Below are positions 26,311 through 35,017 of a stretch of DNA of 64,000 nucleotides, piece after piece. The stretch is taken from assembly GCF_020866905.1 (NCBI RefSeq), contig NZ_JAIVCC010000002.1, positions 124,001-188,000 of the forward strand, read 5' to 3'. The notes beneath the pieces were generated by a model, which saw nothing but the letters and a program-made list of their open reading frames with translations, searched no databases and was not told the origin of the DNA. The first letter of the stretch is position 1, and each line of letters opens with the position of its first letter. The translations under genes and the position numbers were made by a program. This stretch comes from Salinimicrobium sediminilitoris. Its GTDB lineage: Bacteria; Bacteroidota; Bacteroidia; Flavobacteriales; Flavobacteriaceae.

Positions 26311-27186
26311 CTACTTTTTGTTTGGAGATTTTCTCAGCCACAATTTTCTTCTTAAGAATGGAATTTCAAAAGCTATTAAGTTAGCCACATTTTTTAATGA
26401 AAAATCTTCTTTTAATAGCTTATGAAATACCTTTCTACTTTTTTTTATTTCACCTACCCTCACATAATTTACTGCTGAAGATTTTAAAAACCCATTTTTT
26501 CTAAAATGAAGAATTCCTGAATCTTTATACTTATTATGTAAATATAAAGTGGCCTCAGCTCTTTGTCTATCACGATTATTTGTATACATAGGATCATTAT
26601 GCATAATGTATTCGAAATTGCAATTCGTGGTATAGTCAATTCCTAGGTTTCGTTTTTTACAATTTTCTATAGCACGAGCAGTCATTTCCCAATTTGTACT
26701 TTGTATCAATAAGATATCATAGCCACCTATTTGATCAAAAACATCTCTTCTTACCGAAAAAGTGCCTGCTAAAGAAGAATATTTTGCATCTGAAATTTTA
26801 TTTTTCACTCTTGGAAATAATTTTTCACCCTTTATGATGTAACCACAACTTATATAACCTGTTTTAGCATTCTTCACATCATAAAAATCTTGTAACCAAT
26901 TCTCACTTACTACGTCATCACTATCGAGAAAACAAATAAACTCTCCTGTTGTTACGGAAGCTCCTTTGTTTCTCGCTACAGTAACTCCCTGATTCTTCTG
27001 TTTTATATATTTTATTCGATCATCTTCTAAGAATGGTGAAATTTGTTTTTCTGTATCGTCCGTTGAACCATCATCTACAATCACTAATTCCCAATTGGTG
27101 AAGGTTTGGTTAATAACACAATTAATAGATCTTATTACTGTAACTGCATTATTGTAGGTAGGTATTATAACTGAAAAATTCCTCAT
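26311..27186 (-). CDS. Family 2 glycosyltransferase
   Basis: The 291-residue GT-A enzyme has NFSVIIPTYNNAVTVIRSI, the nucleotide-binding VIVDDGSTDDTEKQ and the metal-binding DSDD in FICFLDSDDVVSENWL. There are no membrane helices. It lies between the nonulosonate transferase candidate (8-nt gap) and a family 4 glycosyltransferase. Confidence 0.9.
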   Translation of the reverse strand: MRNFSVIIPTYNNAVTVIRSINCVINQTFTNWELVIVDDGSTDDTEKQISPFLEDDRIKYIKQKNQGVTVARNKGASVTTGEFICFLDSDDVVSENWLQDFYDVKNAKTGYISCGYIIKGEKLFPRVKNKISDAKYSSLAGTFSVRRDVFDQIGGYDILLIQSTNWEMTARAIENCKKRNLGIDYTTNCNFEYIMHNDPMYTNNRDRQRAEATLYLHNKYKDSGILHFRKNGFLKSSAVNYVRVGEIKKSRKVFHKLLKEDFSLKNVANLIAFEIPFLRRKLWLRKSPNKK

Positions 27187-27194
27187 AAATTTAA

Positions 27195-28199
27195 TTATTG
27201 AACTTTTAATTCTTTGAAATTATCTCCTTCCATTTTTTTGAAATTTTCCGTCAATTCAATATACCTTTCTTTGAAGTTCATATTGATGTTAAGATCATTT
27301 TTATCTAAAGATCGATAGTAAAACTTTACCTGTGGATACACCTGAGGTAGATTAATTAAAATAGAGGAAATATATGAGATAACTATTCCAGGTAATTCTT
27401 CCTCTTTCTCCATTCTTTCTTCAAACGGAATACTATCTCGCGTGATTTTCCCCAAAAATTTGTAATCCTCAAGATTCTCTTCCTTTTCTCTACGATGAGA
27501 AAAATAGATAAAATTACTATTCTCAAACTGGTTTTTTATCCGGTGAAGAAAATCAATATGATTTTGCTTTTCAAGGTATCCTAATTCCACCAGAGGACTT
27601 CCAACAAAATAAACCTTTTCTTCATCAACAGTAGTTGAATTTGATGCTGAAAACCCGAAAATTTCTACTGAATCATGGTCGGGAACATTTACAGGTACCT
27701 GGGAATAAAAATGTAAGCTCTCGAGTGGTTTTAGCCCCAAAACCTTATTAATAAAAAATTTACTCCCCGCAAAAGGAATTGCAATACTGGTTTTTCTTAA
27801 ATCAGCAATTGTAAAAATTCCGGTTCCATCACTAATAAGTATAGGCTTAATAAGCTTATATTGATTTAGCAGATAATGCTGAACCCAGGAATTGTAATTG
27901 GAAAAAAGAACTTCGTCAAATTCAGGGTGTTTTTGTTTTACTCCTTTTATATTCCCCATAATGGAGAAAATATCTAAATAATGAAAAGGAAATTTCTTTT
28001 TCTGATCGACAAATATAATTTTAAGTAATTCAAAATCAGGATCATGCTTTATTCTATCATAAAAATCGCTGTAGCCTTTAAAACGCCGTATGGTAAGAAC
28101 TACAAAATTATCTGCTGGTGAATGGGTTTTAATATAAGTTTTAATATTAAGGTAATGCGTGGTATTCGCGATAATGAAAAGCCTTTTTCTTCGGGTCAT
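27195..28199 (-). CDS. Probable nonulosonic acid (sialyl-type) transferase, GT52/polysialyltransferase-like
   Basis: I do not recognise a close family, but the 334-residue protein has features of bacterial sialyltransferase-like GT-B enzymes: a basic start with LFIIANTTHYLNI, ILISDGTGIFTIADL like the D/E-D-G motif, IYFSHRREKEEN in place of HPR/HPK, and a late VISYISSILINLPQ like the conserved Ser pair. Its stop lies next to glycosyltransferases, and the gene upstream (12 nt away) is a pseudaminic acid synthase. The inferred role is transfer of the activated CMP-nonulosonate to the growing repeat. Alternatives are another GT-B transferase. Confidence 0.6.
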   Translation of the reverse strand: MTRRKRLFIIANTTHYLNIKTYIKTHSPADNFVVLTIRRFKGYSDFYDRIKHDPDFELLKIIFVDQKKKFPFHYLDIFSIMGNIKGVKQKHPEFDEVLFSNYNSWVQHYLLNQYKLIKPILISDGTGIFTIADLRKTSIAIPFAGSKFFINKVLGLKPLESLHFYSQVPVNVPDHDSVEIFGFSASNSTTVDEEKVYFVGSPLVELGYLEKQNHIDFLHRIKNQFENSNFIYFSHRREKEENLEDYKFLGKITRDSIPFEERMEKEEELPGIVISYISSILINLPQVYPQVKFYYRSLDKNDLNINMNFKERYIELTENFKKMEGDNFKELKVQ

Positions 28200-28210
28200 A
28201 TATCAAAATT

Positions 28211-29251
28211 TTAATCCAGATGCTCTTCTGTTAAAGCTGTACCTCGCTCAATATTTTTTGAAGATGTTTTACCAAGAATTTCATTGAAGTAGCGGGGATG
28301 CAAACCATAACCCGGCCTGATAGACCTCACATTCTTTGTTGTAAAATCTTCTCCTGCTTTTATATCCTCAACTACATAAAGCGATCTTGAAAATTCCCTG
28401 GCAATTTTTTGATTTTCGCTAAGTTTATAGTCAATATTGCCCACCACTTTTTCGGCTTCCCGAACTGCTTTAACCATAGAAGTAAATTCTATTTCATCCA
28501 TTGAAAAAGAAGAATCAGGCCCTCCTACTTCCTTATTTAAAATAAAATGTTTTTCAATAATTTGTGCCCCTAAACAAGTGGCGGCAATCGGAGCCGTATT
28601 TCCTATGGTGTGATCGGAAAGACCACTTATCACATTGTACTTTCTGGCCAGATCTCGTATCATACTCAAATTTGCATCATCAATTGGTGCCGGATACTGA
28701 GAAGTACATTTCAAGAGGGCAATGTTATTATTTCTCATTTTTTTACAAGTTTCTATGGCCAGAGCAATATCATCTTCACCGGCAATTCCTGTAGAAATAA
28801 TTACAGGTTTTTTTTTGGACGCCACCTCCTCAATTAATGGAATGTCTGTAATTTCAAAAGAAGCAATTTTATAAGCCGGAGTGTTTAATTCTTCTAGTAA
28901 TTCAATTGCTTTAAAATCAAATGGACTGGAAAAGCAAATTATATTTTCTTGTTTTGCAGTTCTAAACAATTCCTGATGCCACTCCCATGGAGTGTATGCT
29001 AATTTGTACAGATCATAAAGGTAATAACCATCCCAGGCTGTCCCTTGCTTTAATTTAAAATCATCTCTTTTAACATTAATGGTCATAGAATCAGCGGTGT
29101 AGGTTTGAAGCTTAACCGCATTTGCCCCTGCCCGTTTAGCCGCTCTTATAGATTCCTTGGCAATTTCAATATCTCCACCATGATTGGCAGATAATTCTGC
29201 CACTATAAAAACCGGTCCTCCCTTTTTGATCCTAAAATTTGCAATTTCCAT
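28211..29251 (-). CDS. pseI: Pseudaminic acid synthase-like (NeuB family), copy 1
   Basis: The 346-residue enzyme has a NeuB barrel (FIVAELSANHGGDIEIAKES, NAVKLQTYTADSMT, ICFSSPFDFKAIELL, ALLKCTSQYPAP, GLSDHTIG, IEKHFILNKEVGGPDSSFSM) and a C-terminal SAF antifreeze-like domain (residues about 285-345). It should condense a 6-deoxy hexose with phosphoenolpyruvate to give a nine-carbon acid. A second, diverged copy lies at 31728-32747; by eye they are about half identical, so this is not a recent duplication. Confidence 0.9.
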   Translation of the reverse strand: MEIANFRIKKGGPVFIVAELSANHGGDIEIAKESIRAAKRAGANAVKLQTYTADSMTINVKRDDFKLKQGTAWDGYYLYDLYKLAYTPWEWHQELFRTAKQENIICFSSPFDFKAIELLEELNTPAYKIASFEITDIPLIEEVASKKKPVIISTGIAGEDDIALAIETCKKMRNNNIALLKCTSQYPAPIDDANLSMIRDLARKYNVISGLSDHTIGNTAPIAATCLGAQIIEKHFILNKEVGGPDSSFSMDEIEFTSMVKAVREAEKVVGNIDYKLSENQKIAREFSRSLYVVEDIKAGEDFTTKNVRSIRPGYGLHPRYFNEILGKTSSKNIERGTALTEEHLD

Positions 29252-29298
29252 TTTATTTTATTTTACGGCCATCTAAACCTTAAATATTACCACTTTAT

Positions 29299-30309
29299 TT
29301 ATCGAATTCTAATTTTTGAAGCTGAAGAATTCACCAATTGCCTAATTTTTTTTAAATTATTACCTGGAGAATTTAAGATCTTTTCTCTGAGAAAGAAAGG
29401 TTCTTTGTTATTAAGATTCAGAGATTTGATTATAGCTACTTTTAAAGCGTGTGGATCAAAATCATGCACATCTAAACAAGGAGCCCTGCTATTATTCAAA
29501 AGATATTCATGTAATTCATGCTGTACATTTGCATTAAAGTAAATTATAGGTTGAGCACCTGTTACCGCTACTTCATATAACACATTACTCGCAGGAACAA
29601 TGGCTAACCCCGAAGTTGCCATTGCTAATAGCATCTCTTCCTCATTAATTGAATCCAATAAATTAATTCGCTCATCTTCATCCACCAAACTTTTTAGAGA
29701 TTTTTGGTGAAGGTAAGCTGGTCCAACTACTACAGTAATTTGTTCAAAATAGTCAAAAGAACTTACCTGCTCAAGAATTTGTTTTGAGATATTCTTATAA
29801 TCTGCTCCTCCAAAACAGATAAATATGTTTTTCTTGGAAAATTTCTTTTCTATTTCATGAAAATTTTTAAAAAAAGAAGGCCTTAGCAATGCATATTCAG
29901 GTCCTAAGGCAAAAGAAGTATAATCTTGAGCTTTATAATGGTTAACTTGTACTGCAGGAGAATGATTGATAATTAGGTCGGCAAAAAATTCCTGATCATG
30001 TTTATCGTCTATACATACCAATTTTGCTCCCAAATTTTTTATTTTTTTTTGATAGGAAGAACCTAAGCGATAGTGGTCAAGAACAACTATTTCTGCTCCA
30101 GTGATTTCCGACAAAAATTCTTCCTCGGTAGATATTTTATGGAATATAAAGTCTTTTCGAATTTCCTCTGCGATACTCTGGGGCACATGGAGACAAAAAA
30201 AATGGACATAAAATTCTTTTTTTAGCATATGAGCTAAGCCTAAACTTCTAATTAAATGCCCAATACCCCACTCGACATTACCGTCAACTCGTATGAAAAT
30301 TTGATCCAT
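29299..30309 (-). CDS. pseG: PseG-like UDP-sugar hydrolase, copy 1
   Basis: The 336-residue GT-B-like protein begins IFIRVDGNVEWGIGHLIRSL, with the GxGHxxR signature of PseG, whose His activates water to release UDP. VVLDHYRLGSSYQKKI, CIDDKHDQEFFADLIINH, FICFGGADYKNIS and a conserved LYEVAVTGAQPIIY are typical of the family. Product: the free 2,4-diacetamido-2,4,6-trideoxy hexose used by PseI. It is upstream of pseI copy 1. A second PseG-like gene lies at 32780-33775. Confidence 0.85.
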   Translation of the reverse strand: MDQIFIRVDGNVEWGIGHLIRSLGLAHMLKKEFYVHFFCLHVPQSIAEEIRKDFIFHKISTEEEFLSEITGAEIVVLDHYRLGSSYQKKIKNLGAKLVCIDDKHDQEFFADLIINHSPAVQVNHYKAQDYTSFALGPEYALLRPSFFKNFHEIEKKFSKKNIFICFGGADYKNISKQILEQVSSFDYFEQITVVVGPAYLHQKSLKSLVDEDERINLLDSINEEEMLLAMATSGLAIVPASNVLYEVAVTGAQPIIYFNANVQHELHEYLLNNSRAPCLDVHDFDPHALKVAIIKSLNLNNKEPFFLREKILNSPGNNLKKIRQLVNSSASKIRIR

Positions 30310-30343
30310 TGGAAATCCCCCCTTTAAGAAAGTTTTTAAAAAA

Positions 30344-31054
30344 TCAAGATATACATCTTACAATTGAAAATGCCTCAGCAAATTCTTTTCCCACTACTAT
30401 TCCCCACCGCTGTGCATGAATTTTTAAAGCCTCAGGTGATCTTGGATGGGGATACTTCCTTTTTTCAAATTCATAGCTTTCCATACCTGCTATTTTTGCT
30501 TTTACAGCCTCTTCATTAACTTCCACGAACATATTTGGAATAAAATGTCTCGGGTCTGTAGATGCACGCCATTCGGTACCTGAAGGAGTCTCATATGTAA
30601 TAATTGTTCTCACAACTTCACCTTTTACGGGACGTGTGGCTGTTACCACCGCTTCAAAGGTACGTTGATGATCAATATTTACATCACCACCATGATGAGT
30701 AAAAACCACTTCAGGTTGAAAATCGTTCTTTTCTTTTTCAATAATTTTTATAATGTCTAAAAGCGGTACGGTATCAAACCTGTTATCTGGCAAATTATAG
30801 GTTTTTACGGAATTATAGCCTATTGCCTGCTGCGCACTTTTTATATTCTCATTATGAATCCTCAATTCTTTTTCCCACACTTCAGGGTCTCTTTCATCAG
30901 CTCTTGAAGTTATTCCCTCTCCCAAAATGACCACGCGGGTTTTGCAAGAGTAATATTTATTCAGTTGATACATAGTTGCTCCTAATCCTAAGAGTTCATC
31001 ATCGGGATGTGCTGCAACTACTAAAATTCTTTTATTTTTTAATGATTCTAACAT
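30344..31054 (-). CDS. PIG-L (LmbE) family deacetylase
   Basis: From the ATG at 31054 the protein has 236 residues and starts MLESLKNKRILVVAAHPDDE, with the metal-binding AHPDDE and the later THHGGDVNIDHQR supplying Asp/His ligands. A longer frame reaches 31147 but would overlap the formyltransferase gene by 116 nt; the shorter start overlaps by 23 nt and fits the family. PIG-L enzymes remove N-acetyl groups from sugars. Between pseG/pseI copy 1 and a formyltransferase, it probably frees an amino group on a nonulosonate precursor or product. It is a metalloenzyme without signal peptide. Confidence 0.88.
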   Translation of the reverse strand: MLESLKNKRILVVAAHPDDELLGLGATMYQLNKYYSCKTRVVILGEGITSRADERDPEVWEKELRIHNENIKSAQQAIGYNSVKTYNLPDNRFDTVPLLDIIKIIEKEKNDFQPEVVFTHHGGDVNIDHQRTFEAVVTATRPVKGEVVRTIITYETPSGTEWRASTDPRHFIPNMFVEVNEEAVKAKIAGMESYEFEKRKYPHPRSPEALKIHAQRWGIVVGKEFAEAFSIVRCIS

Positions 31055-31712
31055 CTGCCAGTATTTCTTTATCTGATTGTAAGGAAGCTCTTGTAAATTC
31101 AAAACGAAAGTGTTCGTTTTCAATAAATGCTGGAGGATATCCCTCACAATCTAACATCCTTATGTAATCATACATTTTTTTAACTTCTTTAAGGTAGTTT
31201 AGATTCCCATCTTCAGGCTTTCTCCTTTTGAAATTTACAACTTCTCCTTCCTGTGGCAAAGGCGTTACTTCATTATAAATTATTTCCTCGATCATTTCAC
31301 GGATTATGGCGGAACACCTAATAAATATTTCTCTCGTTGTACCATTAAGATTTAATTCTCTTTTTAAGTATACTGGCCCCGTATCTAAACCTTTTCCAGC
31401 TTTTAATGCAGAAATTTTTGTGTCATTAATGCCCCTGGAAATTAAGTTCTGGATCGGACTGCCACCCCGACCAAAAGGTAGATCTGTTTCATGAAAAATT
31501 ACACACTCGAAATTTTCATAAATTTCTGCAGGTATAATATAAGACCAATGAGGAATAAATATCTTTTCAGGCTCAATTGTTTGTAACTTATCAAGAGAAA
31601 AATCATCTTTTTTGTCTAGGAGAATCCAGTTAAAATCTGGATTTCTTTCTTTTAATCCATCAAAAAGTGCTTTATGCCATTTCTTTTCAGATAAAATTAT
31701 AAATGATTTCAT
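31032..31712 (-). CDS. Formyltransferase-family protein in the nonulosonate region
   Basis: The 226-residue protein matches the methionyl-tRNA formyltransferase fold core: CVIFHETDLPFGRGGSPIQN corresponds to the N-x-H-x-S/x-LP-x-RG loop, and GLDTGPVYLK holds the catalytic Asp. The usual catalytic Asn two residues before the His is Ile here. It lacks the C-terminal tRNA-binding domain, so it is a sugar or small-molecule formyltransferase, not Fmt. In this setting N-formylation of the 4-amino group of the pseudaminic precursor (position 7 of the acid) is the inferred job. Confidence 0.8.
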   Translation of the reverse strand: MKSFIILSEKKWHKALFDGLKERNPDFNWILLDKKDDFSLDKLQTIEPEKIFIPHWSYIIPAEIYENFECVIFHETDLPFGRGGSPIQNLISRGINDTKISALKAGKGLDTGPVYLKRELNLNGTTREIFIRCSAIIREMIEEIIYNEVTPLPQEGEVVNFKRRKPEDGNLNYLKEVKKMYDYIRMLDCEGYPPAFIENEHFRFEFTRASLQSDKEILADVRIIKK

Positions 31713-31727
31713 TCCTTGTATTTTTAT

Positions 31728-32747
31728 CTAACTAGAAAAATGTTCTTCTTTTAGAGGCTCACCTCTCTTAATATCTTGCATCGCTTTCTGTCCCAATACA
31801 ATTTCATAATACTTGGGAGCAAGTCCATGACCCGGTCGAATAGACCTTATATGTTCTTCTGTAAAAATCTCCCCTTGTTTTATGTCTTTAACAACAAAAA
31901 GTGATCTGCGTCGTAGTTTATTAGGTTCAGTTACTTCGTAAACGACTTCTCCCAATGCTTTTTCTGCTTCCCGTACTGCTTTCACCATTTCAGCAAATTC
32001 CTCCGGTTCCATAGAGAAAGCTGAATCTGCCCCACCCAATGAGCGATCTAAAATAAAATGCTTCTCGATAACTTTAGCACCAAGACTAACAGCTACTATG
32101 GGAACTATACTACCCATCGTATGGTCAGAAACCCCGACCTTTACCTTAAATCTTTGTTCAAGATCGGGAATAGTTAAGAGATTGGCGTCCTCCACTGTAG
32201 CAGGATATTGAGAAGTACATTTCAACAATGTTATATCATCATTCCCTACCTCTCTACAAGCTTGTACCGCCAACTCAATATCCTCAATCTCCGCAAGACC
32301 GGTAGAAATGATCATGGGTTTTTTTTTGGAAGCTGCATGCTTAATTAAAGGTATATCGGTAATTTCAAAAGATGCGATTTTATACTTGGGAACATTTAGC
32401 GTCTCAAGAAAATCAACCCCCTTAATGTCGAAAGGAGAACTGAAAAATTCCATCCCCAGATCTTCAGTTATTTTCTGAAGCTTTGGCTGCCATTCATAAG
32501 GCATTGAGGCTTCGGTGTAAAGATCGTAAAGACGATAACCTTTCCACAAACCCGATTCTTTTGGTTTAAAATAAGGGTTATCTTCATCCTTTACATCTAT
32601 AGTCATCGCATCTGCAGTATAGGTCTGAACTTTTACCGCGTCAGCTCCAGCTTTAGCCATGGCTTCAATGGTCTTTACTGCCAAATTAAAGTCATTGTTG
32701 TGATTGGCAGAAAGTTCTGCTATAATATATAAATTGCTTTCTTTCAT
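31728..32747 (-). CDS. pseI: Pseudaminic acid synthase-like (NeuB family), copy 2
   Basis: The 339-residue enzyme has IIAELSANHNNDFNLAVKTI, DAVKVQTYTADAMT, FFSSPFDIKGVDFL, ITLLKCTSQYPAT, GVSDHTMG, VIEKHFILDRSLGGADSAF and a C-terminal SAF domain. It is diverged from copy 1 (28211-29251). It lies 15 nt downstream of nothing on its 3' side but is followed by the formyltransferase gene and preceded by PseG-like copy 2. Which of the two synthases makes pseudaminic acid itself cannot be read by eye. Confidence 0.9.
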   Translation of the reverse strand: MKESNLYIIAELSANHNNDFNLAVKTIEAMAKAGADAVKVQTYTADAMTIDVKDEDNPYFKPKESGLWKGYRLYDLYTEASMPYEWQPKLQKITEDLGMEFFSSPFDIKGVDFLETLNVPKYKIASFEITDIPLIKHAASKKKPMIISTGLAEIEDIELAVQACREVGNDDITLLKCTSQYPATVEDANLLTIPDLEQRFKVKVGVSDHTMGSIVPIVAVSLGAKVIEKHFILDRSLGGADSAFSMEPEEFAEMVKAVREAEKALGEVVYEVTEPNKLRRRSLFVVKDIKQGEIFTEEHIRSIRPGHGLAPKYYEIVLGQKAMQDIKRGEPLKEEHFSS

Positions 32748-32779
32748 TTTTCCTTTTATTTGTTTTTCTAGAAAGATGG

Positions 32780-33775
32780 CTATCGTTTCTCAAAACCATC
32801 CTCCTCTATGTTCTTCCATTTTTGTTCTATGTGCTCTACTACTCTTAAAGCGCCTTTATCGTCCAAGATTCCATTCCCTTTTGAAGTTCGTCGCATACGA
32901 GCGGAAAGATTCTTAATATCAGTAATGGAGTCTTCCAGATCTTCAGGAAAACTTTCAGAATCTGCATCTAAATAGTTCTTTAGCACTCCCAATTTGTTCC
33001 AGGTGTGCAAATTCCTACTTTGATTATCGAAAATAGAAATACCAATTGCAGGAATTCCCAGCAGAATAACCTCGTTAAGACTTTGTCCTCCATTGGTGAC
33101 CACCAGATCTGCAGTAAGGTATTCTTCTAACAAATCTGAAGGTTTTAAAAAGCCCAAATTTTTTGTCCTTTCCGAAAATTCAATATCTGCATGACCTAAA
33201 ATTTTTATGCTTGCAGAATCTAAATGGATCGATAAAACGCTTATTATTTTTTCCAGCACCCTCTTGTTAGCGTGACCTCCAAGACTAACTAGTACCGTTT
33301 CAATTGAGTCTCTTAATTTTCTTTTTTCAATGTTCCAGAATATCTTCCGGAAAAGCACGTATTCGGGTCCTGCTAAATACTCTGTTCCATTTACATACGA
33401 GGGAAAATCAATTTCCTTTCCATAAACACTTCCAATTACTACCACCCCATTGCTGGCATAATTCATCTTTGAATCGGCAATTGAAGCTACATGGGTAAAT
33501 TTTGCAGCAATAGAGTCAATAACTTCTTTATCTACTCTGTATGAATCAAAAACAATAAGATCTTCTTCAGAGACTAGTGCTTTTAACTGATCTATGTCTT
33601 TCCACTCTATTCTTTTCTTCGGATAATCAAGTTCCAGCAATTCATCTGTCCACTCCCTTATTAAAAATAGAACCTCATAATTTTTTAAAAGAAAAGCATC
33701 TGCCAGGGAGGAACATCTGCTTAAATGTCCAAAACCTACATTTTTAGAATATTCAGTTAAAAAATAAACTTTCAT
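32780..33775 (-). CDS. pseG: PseG-like UDP-sugar hydrolase, copy 2
   Basis: The 331-residue protein begins VYFLTEYSKNVGFGHLSRCS, keeping the GxGHxxR signature, with IVFDSYRVDKEVIDSI, VLVSLGGHANKRVLEK and LVVTNGGQSLNEVILLG. It is clearly diverged from copy 1. The start overlaps the PseH gene by 4 nt. It should release UDP from the trideoxy hexose before condensation by PseI. Having two in one locus is unusual; one may use a differently acylated substrate. Confidence 0.82.
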   Translation of the reverse strand: MKVYFLTEYSKNVGFGHLSRCSSLADAFLLKNYEVLFLIREWTDELLELDYPKKRIEWKDIDQLKALVSEEDLIVFDSYRVDKEVIDSIAAKFTHVASIADSKMNYASNGVVVIGSVYGKEIDFPSYVNGTEYLAGPEYVLFRKIFWNIEKRKLRDSIETVLVSLGGHANKRVLEKIISVLSIHLDSASIKILGHADIEFSERTKNLGFLKPSDLLEEYLTADLVVTNGGQSLNEVILLGIPAIGISIFDNQSRNLHTWNKLGVLKNYLDADSESFPEDLEDSITDIKNLSARMRRTSKGNGILDDKGALRVVEHIEQKWKNIEEDGFEKR

Positions 33776-34308
33776 GACTGAAGTTTTTTATCAAGAAAAT
33801 CCTGTTTTTTCAACCTGAGCATAATGTAATTTCCTTCTTCTCTGTATTTTTCAAAACCCCAACCTTCATTGGATTTTATGACCTTATTATTTGACAATTT
33901 GTTCTTGACAAAGATTTCTTCCTTGTTCAATGTAATGAACCAATATTTAAAAATCAAGAGCTTTACCTGAGATCCCAGACCTTTTCCCCTATAATCAGCT
34001 TCGCCCATAATGGCACCATATTCAGGATGACTTTCAAAATTTTTAATATTAAATACTCCCACCGGTTTTTTTGCCGAAAGAATTAAATCTACTCTATCAA
34101 AAGAATCATAGTTTTCCAGAAATCTTAGTTGCTCTTCAAGCTTTAATTTATTATCCATTTCCATAAAAGATAGAATTTCCGGATCATTTCTCCACCTCAC
34201 TATATCGGGGGCATATTTTTCTCCTATAAGATCCCATGAAAAGCCTTTCGGCGCCTCCAAATCCGCCAATCCATTAATAAATTCCTTTTTAGTTTTAAAC
34301 CTATTCAT
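33772..34308 (-). CDS. pseH: PseH-like GNAT acetyltransferase
   Basis: The 178-residue GNAT protein has IVRWRNDPEILSFMEM, the substrate-facing part, and the cofactor loop in EADYRGKGLGSQVKLLIF. Length, fold and place between the cytidylyltransferase (8-nt overlap) and a PseG-like hydrolase match PseH, which acetylates the 4-amino group of UDP-4-amino-4,6-dideoxy-L-AltNAc. It could alternatively use another acyl donor. Confidence 0.8.
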   Translation of the reverse strand: MNRFKTKKEFINGLADLEAPKGFSWDLIGEKYAPDIVRWRNDPEILSFMEMDNKLKLEEQLRFLENYDSFDRVDLILSAKKPVGVFNIKNFESHPEYGAIMGEADYRGKGLGSQVKLLIFKYWFITLNKEEIFVKNKLSNNKVIKSNEGWGFEKYREEGNYIMLRLKKQDFLDKKLQS

Positions 34309-35017
34309 TGCCTTTTACACCTAGACTCATTAAAGCTGTAGCCAGTTCAATATCATCATAGTTATCAATATCTACCGCTCTTTTCCAATCCATTTCCCAA
34401 AACACATGACCTTTCCCATAAAAAGATTTTTCCTTTTTTAAATTACTTACTTTTCCGATCCAGATAGCTCCTGTAGGTGAGTAAAGATCAGGTAGATCCT
34501 GGGATCTCTTTCTTTTATCCTTAAATATCCAATCAGGTTTATTTTCTTTATCCAGGGTTACCGCCCACCATGGATTCATCCAGACATACCTATAGCAGGA
34601 AAGTGCAAATGGAACATTCTTATCTAAGAAAAAATTATAACTGTTTTTGATATCTCCCGCGTTCCGCAATGGACAAACAGCAAATAACTGTACCACATCA
34701 TCATAAAACTCCCCTTGCTCCTCTAATTGCAGGATGGTTCGGAGGGTGGCGTCACTTACCGGACTGTGATCATCTGCGGCAGTATCCCTCAAAAAAGGCA
34801 CTTCGGCACCAAATTTTTTAGAAACTTCAGCGATTTCTTCAGAATCTGTACTTACTATAATTTTGTCGAATAAGCCTGATTCCATTGCTGCTTCTATGGT
34901 CCAGGCAATAAGGGGCTTTCCATTAAAATCGATAATATTCTTTTTGGGAACTCTTTTTGAGCCACCCCGTGCCGGTATAATTGCAATTACTTTTCTATTT
35001 GTTTTCAACTTGCTCAA
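34301..35017 (-). CDS. pseF: PseF-like nonulosonate cytidylyltransferase
   Basis: The 238-residue enzyme has the CMP-sialate synthetase signature VIAIIPARGGSKRVPKKNI, IIVSTDSEEIAEVSKKFGAE, LFAVCPLRNAGDIKN and the metal-site tail KRAVDIDNYDDIELA. It activates the nine-carbon acid with CTP to the CMP form needed for transfer. It is the only cytidylyltransferase in the window, so both synthases must share it unless another lies elsewhere. It overlaps the Gfo/Idh oxidoreductase gene by 23 nt. Confidence 0.9.
   Translation of the reverse strand: MSKLKTNRKVIAIIPARGGSKRVPKKNIIDFNGKPLIAWTIEAAMESGLFDKIIVSTDSEEIAEVSKKFGAEVPFLRDTAADDHSPVSDATLRTILQLEEQGEFYDDVVQLFAVCPLRNAGDIKNSYNFFLDKNVPFALSCYRYVWMNPWWAVTLDKENKPDWIFKDKRKRSQDLPDLYSPTGAIWIGKVSNLKKEKSFYGKGHVFWEMDWKRAVDIDNYDDIELATALMSLGVKGNE

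Noticed and set aside
30344-31147. Longer PIG-L frame starting at 31147
   Set aside because: It would overlap the formyltransferase gene by 116 nt, and the extra 31 residues precede the usual family start; the ATG at 31054 is preferred.
31032-31712. Methionyl-tRNA formyltransferase (Fmt)
   Set aside because: The protein lacks the C-terminal Fmt domain, is much shorter, has a changed catalytic residue and lies in a sugar operon.
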